The notes beneath the pieces are model-generated. The model was not told where the DNA came from, searched no databases, and saw nothing but the letters and a program-made list of their open reading frames with translations. From NCBI GenBank assembly GCA_017380355.1, contig JAFOED010000060.1, positions 1 through 16,345 on the forward strand: DNA of 16,345 nt, read 5' to 3'. The position numbers and the translations under genes are program-made. Below, one piece after another: positions 6,756 to 14,069 of this stretch. Position 1 is the stretch's first letter, and the number at the start of each line of letters is the position of its first letter. The DNA comes from Ruminococcus sp. (GTDB lineage Bacteria; Bacillota; Clostridia; Oscillospirales; Acutalibacteraceae).

Positions 6756-7618
6756 TGGCTAAGACTAAGACAAAACCTTTAGGTAAAAAGCGCAGTCTTA
6801 TCGGACTGACTGTTGCGTTCTCTGTTATATGCGTTATTTACGTTATGCCGGTATTTCTGGTAGCGCTTAACTCGTTCAAGAAAAACAGTTTTGTAAAAAC
6901 CGAAACATTCAAGTGGCCTACAGCGGAGAGCTTCGCAGGTTTTGAAAACTTCATCACAGGCGTTACTTTCGGCGGATATCCGTTCTGGCAGTCTGTACTG
7001 TACAGCTTGCTCATTACCGTGTTATCAACAGCGCTGATTATCTTCTTCACTTCTATGGCTGCGTGGTACATCTCTAGAGTTAACTCTGTTTTCTGTAAGG
7101 TTGTTTACTTTGCGTGCGTTTTCTCTATGGTTATTCCATTCCAGATGGTACAGTTTACACTCGCTCGTACAGCTGATACACTTAAGCTCAACACCCCGTG
7201 GACAATTCCGGTTATTTATCTGGGATTTGGCGCCGGACTTGCGGTGTTTATGTTCACCGGCTTTGTAAAGAGTATCCCGCTGGAAATCGAAGAAGCTGCT
7301 GCGATTGACGGATGCGGTCCTTTCCGCACATACTTTAAGGTCGTATTCCCGATGTTAAAGCCGACAATCATCTCAGTTGCTATCCTCGAGATTATGTGGG
7401 TATGGAACGACTATCTCTTACCATACCTCGTTCTGGATAAGACAAAATATCGTACAATTCCGATTCATATCCAGTACCTGAAGGGAAGCTACGGTACTGT
7501 AGACTTAGGTGCTACAATGGCGCTTATCTTTATGAGTATCATCCCTGTAATCGTATTCTACCTCACTTGTCAGAAACACATCATAAAGGGTGTTGCTGCA
7601 GGTGCAGTAAAAGGCTAA
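6755..7618 (+). CDS. Sugar ABC transporter permease, MalG/UgpE type
   Basis: This 287-residue protein has about six membrane segments. The first (about 15-37) ends in Y-V-M-P-V-F-L-V-A-L-N-S-F-K, typical of the CUT1 MalG branch, and the EAA loop reads E-E-A-A-A-I-D-G-C-G (179-188) with the closing F-P-M-L-K-P (198-203). The start overlaps the stop of the first permease by one base, with GGAGGTG at 6740-6746 as ribosome site. It is the second half of the channel of the carbohydrate importer. A strong bidirectional terminator follows, so the operon in this window is binding protein, permease, permease. Confidence 0.92.
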   Translation: MAKTKTKPLGKKRSLIGLTVAFSVICVIYVMPVFLVALNSFKKNSFVKTETFKWPTAESFAGFENFITGVTFGGYPFWQSVLYSLLITVLSTALIIFFTSMAAWYISRVNSVFCKVVYFACVFSMVIPFQMVQFTLARTADTLKLNTPWTIPVIYLGFGAGLAVFMFTGFVKSIPLEIEEAAAIDGCGPFRTYFKVVFPMLKPTIISVAILEIMWVWNDYLLPYLVLDKTKYRTIPIHIQYLKGSYGTVDLGATMALIFMSIIPVIVFYLTCQKHIIKGVAAGAVKG

Positions 7619-7628
7619 TACAAAAATT

Positions 7629-7659
7629 AAAGGCTGTGCAGTTTTTGCACAGCCTTTTT
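7629..7659. terminator. Bidirectional terminator between convergent operons
   Basis: A 12-bp perfect stem (AAAGGCTGTGCA / TGCACAGCCTTT) with a 5-base loop has a T-run on the plus strand and TTTAATTTTT on the minus strand. It serves both the importer operon and the minus-strand operon ending at 7660. Confidence 0.9.
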
Positions 7660-8019
7660 TTATTTAATATTCAGTTTTTCTGCCCATTCTTTCTCTTTAA
7701 AACCTGTCAGCACAAAGTCATCGCCGATAAGTAAAGGTCGTTTTACGAGCATTCCGTCAGTAGATAACAGCTTAAGCTGTTCTTCTTCGCTCATTAATGG
7801 CAGCTTGTCTTTAAGCTCCAGCGATTTATACAACAGACCACTTGTGTTAAAAAAACGCTTGAGCGGTAGCTGTGATTTTTCATACCACGAAGCAAGCTCG
7901 TCGTACTGTGGGTTGTCCTCTTTAATATCGCGCAGATTGTATTTTACATTGTTGTCATCTAAGAATTTTTGCGCTTTTTTACAGGTTGAACATTTCGGGT
8001 AGCATATAAAGTTGAGCAT
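7660..8019 (-). CDS. Spx/ArsC-family thioredoxin-fold protein
   Basis: The 119-residue protein is full length for the ArsC/Spx/YffB family. C-S-T-C (Cys10 and Cys13) follows the first strand in N-F-I-C-Y-P-K-C-S-T-C-K-K-A. Y-N-L-R-D-I-K-E-D is at about 27-35, and the cis-proline strand V-K-R-P-L-L-I (about 92-98) is followed by a G-F-K-x-x-x-W end. Members are either glutathione/thioredoxin-linked reductases or, as in Spx, RNA polymerase-binding redox regulators. The CxxC fits a Spx/MgsR-like redox sensor, but the exact role is open. It is the last gene of the minus-strand operon, 4 bases after the membrane-protein gene; its ribosome site AAAGGA overlaps that gene's stop. Confidence 0.85.
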   Translation of the reverse strand: MLNFICYPKCSTCKKAQKFLDDNNVKYNLRDIKEDNPQYDELASWYEKSQLPLKRFFNTSGLLYKSLELKDKLPLMSEEEQLKLLSTDGMLVKRPLLIGDDFVLTGFKEKEWAEKLNIK

Positions 8020-8023
8020 AAAA

Positions 8024-8845
8024 TCAATCCTTTTTCTTTTTTCTCAATTGCTTTTTAACTTCTATTTCCTCTTTTGTCTGGAGTTGAGGGATAAACTTCT
8101 TTGCAAAGACTCCTTTGTTTCTGCCGATGATGTAGAAGTAGCCGATAACCGAGAATACAACTGCACCGATGAGGTTAACGAGCAGGTCTTTCATAGTATC
8201 GATGATACCGATGTCGAGATAACCGCCGTTAATAACCTGTGTTGAGCCATCAGCTAAGGTGACAGTAGTGCTTTTGATGTTTTCGATTATTATAGTGTCG
8301 TTTAAGCCCGATGGATTAAGAAGCACCGATGATATTGCAGGTACGAGTCGGTCTTTCTGCATATCTGTCAGCGTAAAGTAGTCCATAGAAAACTCGAAAA
8401 ATTCCCACACAACACCGACTGTCATTGAAAAACAGAATGCGACAAACGCGACGAAAATCGGCGACATCGTGATATGAAATCTCGGAGAGTCGTTTAAGAT
8501 GTCGATAAGCGCGAAACCGATTGCCGCCATCAGAAATCCGTTTAAGGTGTGGAGCATTGTATCCCACCACGGAATGTGGGTGTAAAAGCTACCGATTTCG
8601 CCTAAGATTTCTGCCGAGAAAATAAACAACAGGATAATAGCTTCCAGCTCTTTCGGGAGCGTGACGTGCATTCTCTTGTCAACAAAAGTCGGAATGTAAA
8701 ACAGCGCAAGCGTCAGTATGCACAGAAAGACTGAGTAGTAGTCAGCTCTTAAAAATCGTGCGACCATAACGAGGACTACGATTACGCTTAAGACTATGTT
8801 AACTATACCTTTTCGTTTGATGTGGTTCTTGATTTTGGTTTTCAT
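8024..8845 (-). CDS. YjdF/DUF2238-like integral membrane protein
   Basis: The 273-residue protein has about six to seven membrane segments and a Lys-rich cytoplasmic tail (R-K-K-K-K-K-D). Conserved-looking polar motifs within membrane segments are W-W-D-T-M-L-H (93-99), G-V-V-W-E-F-F-E-F-x-x-D (144-155) and D-T-M-K-D-L-L-V-N-x-x-G (216-227). This pattern fits the YjdF (DUF2238/COG3647) family, whose biochemical function is not established. The ribosome site AAAGGTGAG overlaps the stop of the upstream lipoprotein gene (9-base gap), so translation is probably coupled. The operon context suggests an envelope role. The family call is from motif recall, not a search. Confidence 0.7.
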   Translation of the reverse strand: MKTKIKNHIKRKGIVNIVLSVIVVLVMVARFLRADYYSVFLCILTLALFYIPTFVDKRMHVTLPKELEAIILLFIFSAEILGEIGSFYTHIPWWDTMLHTLNGFLMAAIGFALIDILNDSPRFHITMSPIFVAFVAFCFSMTVGVVWEFFEFSMDYFTLTDMQKDRLVPAISSVLLNPSGLNDTIIIENIKSTTVTLADGSTQVINGGYLDIGIIDTMKDLLVNLIGAVVFSVIGYFYIIGRNKGVFAKKFIPQLQTKEEIEVKKQLRKKKKD

Positions 8846-8854
8846 ATCTCACCT

Positions 8855-9415
8855 TTAGTATACAAGGTCAGCTAAACGCCATTCGTTGTCTTCGAGCACT
8901 GCTTTACCTTCTGCTGTGTACTCGTTACCGTCGAAGTCTGTGGTTGTTAAAGTGAATGTACAGGTAGTGTCTGTAGTGTTCATATCGATGTCGTATTCTT
9001 CCCACGAAACTGGGTATTCGGTTTTAGGTACAAGTGTAGGGTCTACGAAAATCAGTCCCTGTGAGTCCTTGTAAACAGGAGCGTCCTTTTCCGGATACTC
9101 TAAAATAGCTGTAGCTTTCTCGTCTGTGTATGTAGCGAAAACAAAGTTTTTAAGCTCTTCGTAAGACTCAAAATAACCCTCTTGTGTGCCGAAGTAACCG
9201 TCAGAATTCTGCTGTGTAGTGTGTGGGATAGGAGAAACGTAGAATAAGAAGTAGCAGTCTAAGTTTTTCTCCATAAGCTCTCTGATTGTCTGCTCGCTGC
9301 ATGCAGGAGCTTCTTCGTTGCTAACGTTTTCTGTGCGGTTTTTGCACGCTGTGAATGAAAGGCATAAAAGAACAGCGATTATAAGCGCTAAAAGTTTTTT
9401 AACAGTTTTTTTCAT
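8855..9415 (-). CDS. Lipoprotein resembling IseA-type DL-endopeptidase inhibitors
   Basis: This 186-residue secreted lipoprotein has a signal sequence MKKTVKKLLA.. and lipobox S-F-T-A-C (Cys24). The mature part has T-I-R-E-L-M-E-K-N (43-51), G-Y-F-x-S-Y-E-E-L-K-N-F-V (about 80-92), a central P-V-Y-K-D-S-Q-G-L-I-F-V-D strand, and a C-terminal W-R-L-A-D-L-V-Y. The order and spacing recall the IseA family, which inhibits DL-endopeptidases of the cell wall in Bacillus. This is a tentative assignment. It is encoded 12 bases after a gene for a C39-like cysteine peptidase, which would make an inhibitor sensible, though IseA's known targets are NlpC/P60 enzymes rather than C39. The ribosome site is GGAGG before ATG 9415. 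Confidence 0.6.
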   Translation of the reverse strand: MKKTVKKLLALIIAVLLCLSFTACKNRTENVSNEEAPACSEQTIRELMEKNLDCYFLFYVSPIPHTTQQNSDGYFGTQEGYFESYEELKNFVFATYTDEKATAILEYPEKDAPVYKDSQGLIFVDPTLVPKTEYPVSWEEYDIDMNTTDTTCTFTLTTTDFDGNEYTAEGKAVLEDNEWRLADLVY

Positions 9416-9427
9416 AGTTTTCCTCCG

Positions 9428-11077
9428 TTATTTTTTTAGTATTACAACAGCCATACTGCCCGTTCCCTCAAAGACATTTTTAAACTGAGAGAGCGATACT
9501 GTGTAGGTGTAGCCACCTGCGTCATCTGCGACGGTGACTGTTTTATCTTTTTCGTTGTAGCCCGTGGTAACAAGACAGTGCTCTCGTTCATACCACGTGA
9601 TTTTTTCATCGTTTACGTACCATACGCCGTCGACAACAGGAGATGAGAATGAAGATGTCACCCACGTTATGACAGGAACACCGTTTTGCAGGTAGTTAAA
9701 GAGCTCTTCTGTTTTGCACCCTGTTATGTCTAAAGCGCCGTAGTCGGTGATATTCTTATCTTCAAAGTAATTCTCAGCAGTTTTGACTATACATCCCGAA
9801 AAACATCCCATACCATTATCATACGAGTACGGAGTGCCGAGAAAATAGTCGTGTGGGCTGACGTTGAAATAGTCGTGCTCCTTTTTCGGCATATATTTGT
9901 CAGCCATTTTTGTAGCGCTGACATCAAAGCCATAGTGGTTAAGCACCGATGTTAATGATACCACTTCGCACCCTGTCGGGAGTGTCGGAAACTGGTTTAT
10001 AATATCAAAGTCGATGGACGCTTTTTTGTAGTTATCAACTGTGATGTCGACAGAGTCGCTGACTCCATTTGCGAGTTTTACTGTAACTGTCGCAGTACCT
10101 TTTTTTATTGCGTGCAGGAGAGTTTTGTCGTTTTTGTCGATTTCGAGTATCGTAGGGTCTGACACTATGATTTCCTGCTCGTTTGATGCATAACCGTCCG
10201 GGATGCTGACTATAAGTCTGACGTCCGTATTAACTCTGCACTTTTGTGGTGCGATGAGTGAGACTTCTGTAGCCGCCTTTTTGACCGTTACCGTACATTC
10301 TGCGGTTTTATTATTGAATGTAGTGGCGGTTATAGTGCAGGTACCCTCGCTTACAGCACAGAGTTCGTTTTTGTTGAGTATCTGCGCAACAGTTTCGTCG
10401 CTTGATGTATATGTAACCTCGTTTGAATACTCATTTTCGTTAAAGACAGGCTCTAATAAATAGGTTTCGCCCTTGCCCAGAGTAAGGCTTTCAGCGTTTA
10501 AACTGAAAGAGACAGGAGCTTCGCTTACTATAACATCGCAGATTGCGTTTATGTTATTGTACGCTTTAGCGTGAACTTTGCACTTACCTCCGCTGTGGGC
10601 TGTGATGTTACCTTCGTTGTCGACGGAAGCGACCTCTGTGTTGTTACTGGAGTATGTTAGAGTAAACTCATGTGAGCCGTTAACGCAGGAGCCTGATATT
10701 TTAGTGCTTTCGCCCTTGCCTAAATGCACGCTGTAGGAGTTTAGCTTTATTCTTTCAGGTGCAGGGATAACAACAAAGCGATAAAAATCGCGGTCAAAAT
10801 ACGAGTATTTCACACCGACAACCGCGTCGCCAACTTCGTGAGCCATAACCGTACTACCCTGAAGTGGAGTGATGACGCTTGCTTCATAAGAGCGCACAAC
10901 ATAGTCATCCTGTTTGACGTCCAGAGTATAGCTTTCACCAACGCCGACGGTGATATAGTTAGGGTTGTTAATAAGCGAATACGCGTAGACTCCGACGAAA
11001 ACAGCAATAACAGCGAGTATAATAACAATCGCATATATAATTTTCCTGATAACAGAGTAGGCTTTGCTGTTTGTCAT
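9428..11077 (-). CDS. Membrane-anchored protein with Big2 domains and C-terminal C39-like cysteine peptidase
   Basis: This 549-residue protein has an N-terminal membrane anchor (about 11-33) and a run of about four immunoglobulin-like modules (about 40-350). At least two are clear Big2 repeats, with S-S-x-x-T-x-V-A-x-V-D and G-x-C-x-I-T-A style strands. A papain-like C39_2 domain follows (about 354-549). The catalytic set is visible: Gln362 in N-Q-F-P-T, Cys370 in P-T-G-C-E-V-V-S-L, His500 in E-H-C-L-V-T-T-G-Y, and Asp518 or Asp519 in V-A-D-D-A-G-G. It should sit outside the membrane and cleave wall peptides or surface proteins; the substrate is unknown. It is the first gene of a four-gene operon, with a good -10 box upstream and AAGGA before ATG 11077. 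Confidence 0.85.
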   Translation of the reverse strand: MTNSKAYSVIRKIIYAIVIILAVIAVFVGVYAYSLINNPNYITVGVGESYTLDVKQDDYVVRSYEASVITPLQGSTVMAHEVGDAVVGVKYSYFDRDFYRFVVIPAPERIKLNSYSVHLGKGESTKISGSCVNGSHEFTLTYSSNNTEVASVDNEGNITAHSGGKCKVHAKAYNNINAICDVIVSEAPVSFSLNAESLTLGKGETYLLEPVFNENEYSNEVTYTSSDETVAQILNKNELCAVSEGTCTITATTFNNKTAECTVTVKKAATEVSLIAPQKCRVNTDVRLIVSIPDGYASNEQEIIVSDPTILEIDKNDKTLLHAIKKGTATVTVKLANGVSDSVDITVDNYKKASIDFDIINQFPTLPTGCEVVSLTSVLNHYGFDVSATKMADKYMPKKEHDYFNVSPHDYFLGTPYSYDNGMGCFSGCIVKTAENYFEDKNITDYGALDITGCKTEELFNYLQNGVPVITWVTSSFSSPVVDGVWYVNDEKITWYEREHCLVTTGYNEKDKTVTVADDAGGYTYTVSLSQFKNVFEGTGSMAVVILKK

Positions 11078-11109
11078 ACCAAAAACATTCCTTATGTAAT
11101 ATATAAATG

Positions 11110-11138
11110 ATTATAATATATTGCGACAGGTTTTTCCA
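11110..11138 (-). promoter_or_regulatory. Promoter of the minus-strand envelope operon
   Basis: On the minus strand a perfect TATAAT (11110-11115) has TGGAAA (11133-11138, four of six) 17 bases upstream. It lies about 30 bases before the first gene's start codon. Confidence 0.65.
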
Positions 11139-11158
11139 TAAAAAAATAAAATTTCACT

Positions 11159-11197
11159 AAAAAATCAGAAAGGCTCACCATTTTCAGATGAGCCTTT
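11159..11197 (-). terminator. Terminator of the PTEA-tail protein gene
   Basis: On the minus strand AAAGGCTCA (11189-11197) pairs with TGAGCCTTT (11169-11177) around an 11-base loop, followed by CTGATTTTTT. It separates this gene from the downstream operon promoter. Confidence 0.8.
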
Positions 11198-11206
11198 TAC
11201 ATATTG

Positions 11207-11839
11207 CTATTGGGCGTGGTCGTGTTCTGATTCGGACTCGATTTGAGTTTCAGCTTCAGAAGGCGCCTCTGTTGGGGCTTCTGTCGGAGCCTCAGTTGGG
11301 GCTTCAGTCGGAGGCTCTGTCTGCTCTTCAGTAGGAGCTTGTGTTTCCTTTTCAGTAGGAGCGTCTGTCTGTGCTACGGTTTCTTCTGTTTCCTTTACTG
11401 TTTCGGTAGCGACAGTAGACTCTGCAGTTTCTTTTGTGTTGTCTTTATCACCTGAAGAGAAGAAGAAAACAAGAGAGCAGACAAAGCATATAATCGAGAG
11501 AGCAAAAATTACAATGAGTGTGATTGTCATCGTGGTTTTCTTTTTGTTATCATCAGCACTTTTCTTGTTGGTATTCTGTGGCTTTTTAGGGGCTGGCGCA
11601 GGCTTTACGACAAACTCGTCGTGCTCGGTTTCGTCCTCTTCAGTCTCGAAATTCGAACCATCAGAGTAGAAGTCATCGCCGTAGTCGTCTGTTTCCTTTT
11701 CTTCTTCTACGGCTTTTGTTTGTGACTCTTCGTCGAAGTTATCCATAGAAGCGTCGTATGACGGCTCGTCTTTGAAGTGTTTTCCGTATACTTTTGTATC
11801 GTCAAAATTGCTGAGGTCGTAGTTCTTGTTGTCAGACAT
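11207..11839 (-). CDS. Single-pass membrane protein with acidic N-terminus and PTEA-repeat outer tail
   Basis: No enzymatic domain is recognised in this 210-residue protein. Residues 1-76 are strongly acidic (rich in D, E, Y, F), 78-102 are Pro/Lys-rich, and 103-128 form one hydrophobic membrane helix preceded by lysines. That predicts the acidic part inside and the tail outside. Residues 131-210 are Thr/Glu/Pro-rich and include five near-identical P-T/S-E-A units (177-196), ending H-D-H-A-Q. Such tails often span or coat the wall, and the acidic inner part may bind a basic partner. The start is supported by GGAGG before ATG 11839. It is transcribed divergently from a winged-helix regulator, which may control it. 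Confidence 0.75.
   Translation of the reverse strand: MSDNKNYDLSNFDDTKVYGKHFKDEPSYDASMDNFDEESQTKAVEEEKETDDYGDDFYSDGSNFETEEDETEHDEFVVKPAPAPKKPQNTNKKSADDNKKKTTMTITLIVIFALSIICFVCSLVFFFSSGDKDNTKETAESTVATETVKETEETVAQTDAPTEKETQAPTEEQTEPPTEAPTEAPTEAPTEAPSEAETQIESESEHDHAQ
11252..11311 (-). repeat. Five 12-bp tandem units encoding P-T/S-E-A
   Basis: Five consecutive 12-base units encode P-T-E-A four times and then P-S-E-A. Copies differ at third positions (for example CCT, CCA and CCG for Pro), so the protein repeat is kept while the DNA has drifted. Copy number could vary between strains. Confidence 0.8.
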
Positions 11840-11883
11840 AATTATCCTCCAAAAAAATAAATGTTGCCTTTCAGACTATCCTT

Positions 11884-11912
11884 ATTATACCATAAAAAAT
11901 AAAAAAAGTCTA
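11884..11912 (-). promoter_or_regulatory. Promoter of the PTEA-tail protein gene
   Basis: On the minus strand TAGACT (11907-11912) and TATAAT (11884-11889) are 17 bases apart, with a TGG extended -10 element. The leader is about 40 bases. Confidence 0.75.
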
Positions 11913-11933
11913 ATCGGTGTAGAATACTTGACC

Positions 11934-11945
11934 AAATTGCAATTT
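11934..11945. promoter_or_regulatory. Perfect 12-bp palindrome, candidate operator
   Basis: AAATTGCAATTT is its own reverse complement. It lies between two divergent promoters, four bases upstream of the plus-strand -35 box and about 21 bases from the minus-strand -35 box. A dimeric regulator binding here could affect both; the adjacent winged-helix protein is the obvious candidate (inference). Confidence 0.45.
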
Positions 11946-11948
11946 ATG

Positions 11949-11977
11949 TTGATAAATTTTACTGTTTTTGCTATGAT
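11949..11977 (+). promoter_or_regulatory. Promoter of the winged-helix regulator gene
   Basis: TTGATA (11949-11954) and TATGAT (11972-11977), each five of six, are 17 bases apart. The start of transcription would fall near 11984, only a few bases before the ribosome binding site. Confidence 0.75.
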
Positions 11978-11998
11978 GAAATCGTGGAGGTGTGTGAT

Positions 11999-13090
11999 AT
12001 GCATAACCAGAAAAATCGTGTTGACTACTTCGAGCTGAAGAAAAGACTTAAGTTTGTGAACAGACCACTTTTTGAGTTCTGCGGAGCTTATGTTAACTAT
12101 CTTGACTCGTGTTACGGACTCAACACAAACGATCCTAAAATCAACAAACTGTGTTCAAAACAGGTTTTATATAACGACATTATGAAAGCGTTCGAAGATG
12201 AACTCAGCCCGTTTGTGAAGGCTGAAATCGCTGCATTTTCTTTTTCGAACATTCTGCAGGGTGTGTTAAAAGCTTTTTTGTTTGATTATCAGAACATAAA
12301 CTCTTTCGATGCACTTATGAAAAAGTACGATACATATCCTGTCGAGAAGCTTTTTGACTACATCGGCGGATGTTTTATCAACGAGTACTCTCAGTCAAAC
12401 TGTGAGGACTGGCCTGGTGGCGATATGGACGCGATGAAAAAGTTCATCTGCGACATCGACGGACTTGATATCGACGCAAAAGAGAAGATTATGAATCTCT
12501 TTGATTTTGCTAAAGAGACAAAGATGCGTATCAGACACATTATTATCAGTATGTATAATGTGTTCAAAAAATTCGAACAGGACGCTGTTTTACAAGCAAA
12601 GAAACAGCAGAAGCGTTACGCTAACCTGATGGAAATCGACTACGACTACTTCTGTCATATTCTGAAATTCGACGATATCTTCGAAGCTATTCAGTCAAAC
12701 GACAGGGTGGAGCTTTACATAAGCTATATGTATACTGTCAGCTACTTCTGTAAGGAGTACCACGACGGCTCGGTGTTCCTTTTAAACGGATTTTTGTGTG
12801 ACGAGTACTATGCGCTGAAGCTCGAACAGCACTCGGTCGAGAACTTCCTGTCGATTTTATCAGATAAGGACAGTATGAACATCCTCATGTGCTACGCTAA
12901 GCGTCCGTACTATCTGCTTGAGTTGTCGCGTGAGATTAATATCGCTCCTGCGAAGCTGAGAATGATTAACAAGCGCTTTGTGGACGCTGACCTCGTTGAT
13001 TATGAGTACACAAACGGACGTCGTTACTACTATCTTAACAAAGAGCAGGTTGATAAGTACATAGATATGTGTAAGCGACTCTTAAGATAA
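11999..13090 (+). CDS. Winged-helix (ArsR-like) transcriptional regulator with large N-terminal helical domain
   Basis: This 363-residue cytosolic protein has a C-terminal winged-helix domain in its last 80 or so residues. L-S-D-K-D-S-M-N-I-L-M-C-Y opens it, L-L-E-L-S-R-E-I-N-I-A-P-A-K-L-R-M-I-N-K-R is the helix-turn-helix, and D-L-V-D-Y-E-Y-T-N-G-R-R-Y-Y-Y-L is the beta wing. The layout matches ArsR-type regulators, though without a visible metal-binding motif. The roughly 280-residue N-terminal part is mostly predicted helical, rich in aromatic and charged residues, and not recognised. The start is ATG 11999 because GGAGGTG (11986-11992) lies six bases before it; the in-frame GTG at 11984 would be at the transcription start. 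It is divergent from the PTEA-tail protein and has its own terminator. Confidence 0.75.
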   Translation: MHNQKNRVDYFELKKRLKFVNRPLFEFCGAYVNYLDSCYGLNTNDPKINKLCSKQVLYNDIMKAFEDELSPFVKAEIAAFSFSNILQGVLKAFLFDYQNINSFDALMKKYDTYPVEKLFDYIGGCFINEYSQSNCEDWPGGDMDAMKKFICDIDGLDIDAKEKIMNLFDFAKETKMRIRHIIISMYNVFKKFEQDAVLQAKKQQKRYANLMEIDYDYFCHILKFDDIFEAIQSNDRVELYISYMYTVSYFCKEYHDGSVFLLNGFLCDEYYALKLEQHSVENFLSILSDKDSMNILMCYAKRPYYLLELSREINIAPAKLRMINKRFVDADLVDYEYTNGRRYYYLNKEQVDKYIDMCKRLLR

Positions 13091-13106
13091 GAAATATGCA
13101 ACATAA

Positions 13107-13137
13107 AAAGGACAGTGAAAACTCACTGTCCTTTGTT
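13107..13137. terminator. Bidirectional terminator between convergent genes
   Basis: A 12-bp perfect stem (AAAGGACAGTGA / TCACTGTCCTTT) with a 4-base loop is followed by GTTTT on the plus strand and TTTTATG on the minus strand. It ends both the regulator gene and the membrane-protein gene at 13138. Confidence 0.85.
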
Positions 13138-13878
13138 TTATTCATCAATATCGTAGAAAATCGGCTCATCCTCAGTTTTTCTGCGACGTGCAGGTCTGTG
13201 ACTATGAGCAGAAGGGTTCAGCTCGTTTTTGAGTCCGATGTCCTGAGCGATTGTGTCTAAATTATATCTGTCGTATTCAATGTGGTCCTGTTTGTGCTGT
13301 TTTTTGCGAGCCTGACGTTTCGCGTCAGTAGCGGTGTACGCGGCACTCGACAGAACAACCGTGAAGAACATCGCAACAATAGCGAGAAACAGAAACAGAC
13401 AGAACAGCCACCACGCGATGGATACCAGAAGTATAAGAAGCGAAGCGAGTACGACGATACATACGCACACACCGCCCATAGCAAGATATGCGTAGAGGGT
13501 ATCTTTTGTTGACTTGACAAAGTGGAATGCCGGATGAATCGAAACGGCTATTGTGCATACAACAGCAACGAGCAAACACGATGCAACGCTTATCGAGTGG
13601 TAAATAATCATATCGGCAACCATCGGTACACAAAGGAAAATAGCAGGGACCATAGCGTGTCTCATATCATATCTGCGCCAAGCCATAGTCACCATCGGTG
13701 CACCTATGCATCCGAAAATCGCTGCGCCGACAGCACCCTGAAACAGCGGAGCAAAAAACAGACATACAAAAACCGCACAAGCGATTAAAAACATATTACG
13801 TCCGACTTTTGTGCGGATAAAGTATTTTATTGTAGAGCATTTGGATTTAAAAACTTCAAACAGGTCGCCTAAGCCCAT
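13138..13878 (-). CDS. Multi-pass membrane protein of unknown function
   Basis: The 246-residue protein is unrecognised. A basic N-terminus is followed by about five to six hydrophobic segments (roughly residues 27-45, 51-66, 75-92, 95-112, 129-155 and 157-178). A roughly 65-residue, highly charged, cytoplasmic-looking tail is rich in Lys, Arg, His and Gln and ends D-E-P-I-F-Y-D-I-D-E. ATG 13878 is preferred because the GGTGA part of its ribosome site lies five bases upstream. An in-frame GTG at 13887 would overlap that site and add three residues. It has its own strong promoter and a terminator shared with the neighbouring gene, so it is monocistronic. It is divergent from the glycine-riboswitch gene, but nothing shows a functional link. 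Confidence 0.7.
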   Translation of the reverse strand: MGLGDLFEVFKSKCSTIKYFIRTKVGRNMFLIACAVFVCLFFAPLFQGAVGAAIFGCIGAPMVTMAWRRYDMRHAMVPAIFLCVPMVADMIIYHSISVASCLLVAVVCTIAVSIHPAFHFVKSTKDTLYAYLAMGGVCVCIVVLASLLILLVSIAWWLFCLFLFLAIVAMFFTVVLSSAAYTATDAKRQARKKQHKQDHIEYDRYNLDTIAQDIGLKNELNPSAHSHRPARRRKTEDEPIFYDIDE

Positions 13879-13904
13879 TTTATTCACCGTCCTATCTGTG
13901 AGAT

Positions 13905-13933
13905 ATTATAGCATATACGCAAAAATTAATCAA
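13905..13933 (-). promoter_or_regulatory. Promoter of the multi-pass membrane protein gene
   Basis: On the minus strand TTGATT (13928-13933) and a perfect TATAAT (13905-13910) are 17 bases apart, with a TGC extended -10 element. Confidence 0.8.
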
Positions 13934-13968
13934 ATTCCGTGCAAAATGCAGAAAAAAGGCTTTTTTGC

Positions 13969-13997
13969 TTGATTTTTCTCACCTGAAAGTATATGAT
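13969..13997 (+). promoter_or_regulatory. Promoter of the glycine-riboswitch transcript
   Basis: TTGATT (13969-13974) and TATGAT (13992-13997) are 17 bases apart. Transcription would begin near 14004, just ahead of the riboswitch leader. Confidence 0.75.
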
Positions 13998-14033
13998 GAT
14001 ATGCGTACTGAATAAACTTAATATCGGGTGAAG

Positions 14034-14059
14034 CCGACAGAAGCGAAAGTGACCGTCGG
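14034..14059 (+). promoter_or_regulatory. Leader hairpin upstream of the glycine aptamer
   Basis: CCGAC (14034-14038) pairs with GTCGG (14055-14059), enclosing a C-GAAA-G tetraloop region flanked by GA/AG bases. It precedes the aptamer directly. It may be the leader/ghost-aptamer element that stabilises single glycine aptamers, or a kink-turn-like leader; this reading is inferred. Confidence 0.45.
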
Positions 14060-14069
14060 TGGACGAATT

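Noticed and set aside
11252..11311. Short tandem units as a CRISPR array
   Set aside because: The units are 12 bp, contiguous without spacers, and in frame within a coding gene.
11984..11998. GTG 11984 as start of the winged-helix regulator
   Set aside because: It overlaps the GGAGGTG ribosome site that properly serves ATG 11999 and falls at the predicted transcription start.
14004..14069. A second complete glycine aptamer (tandem riboswitch)
   Set aside because: The upstream segment lacks the CCGAAGG and CTCTCAGG core blocks, so only one aptamer is supported.
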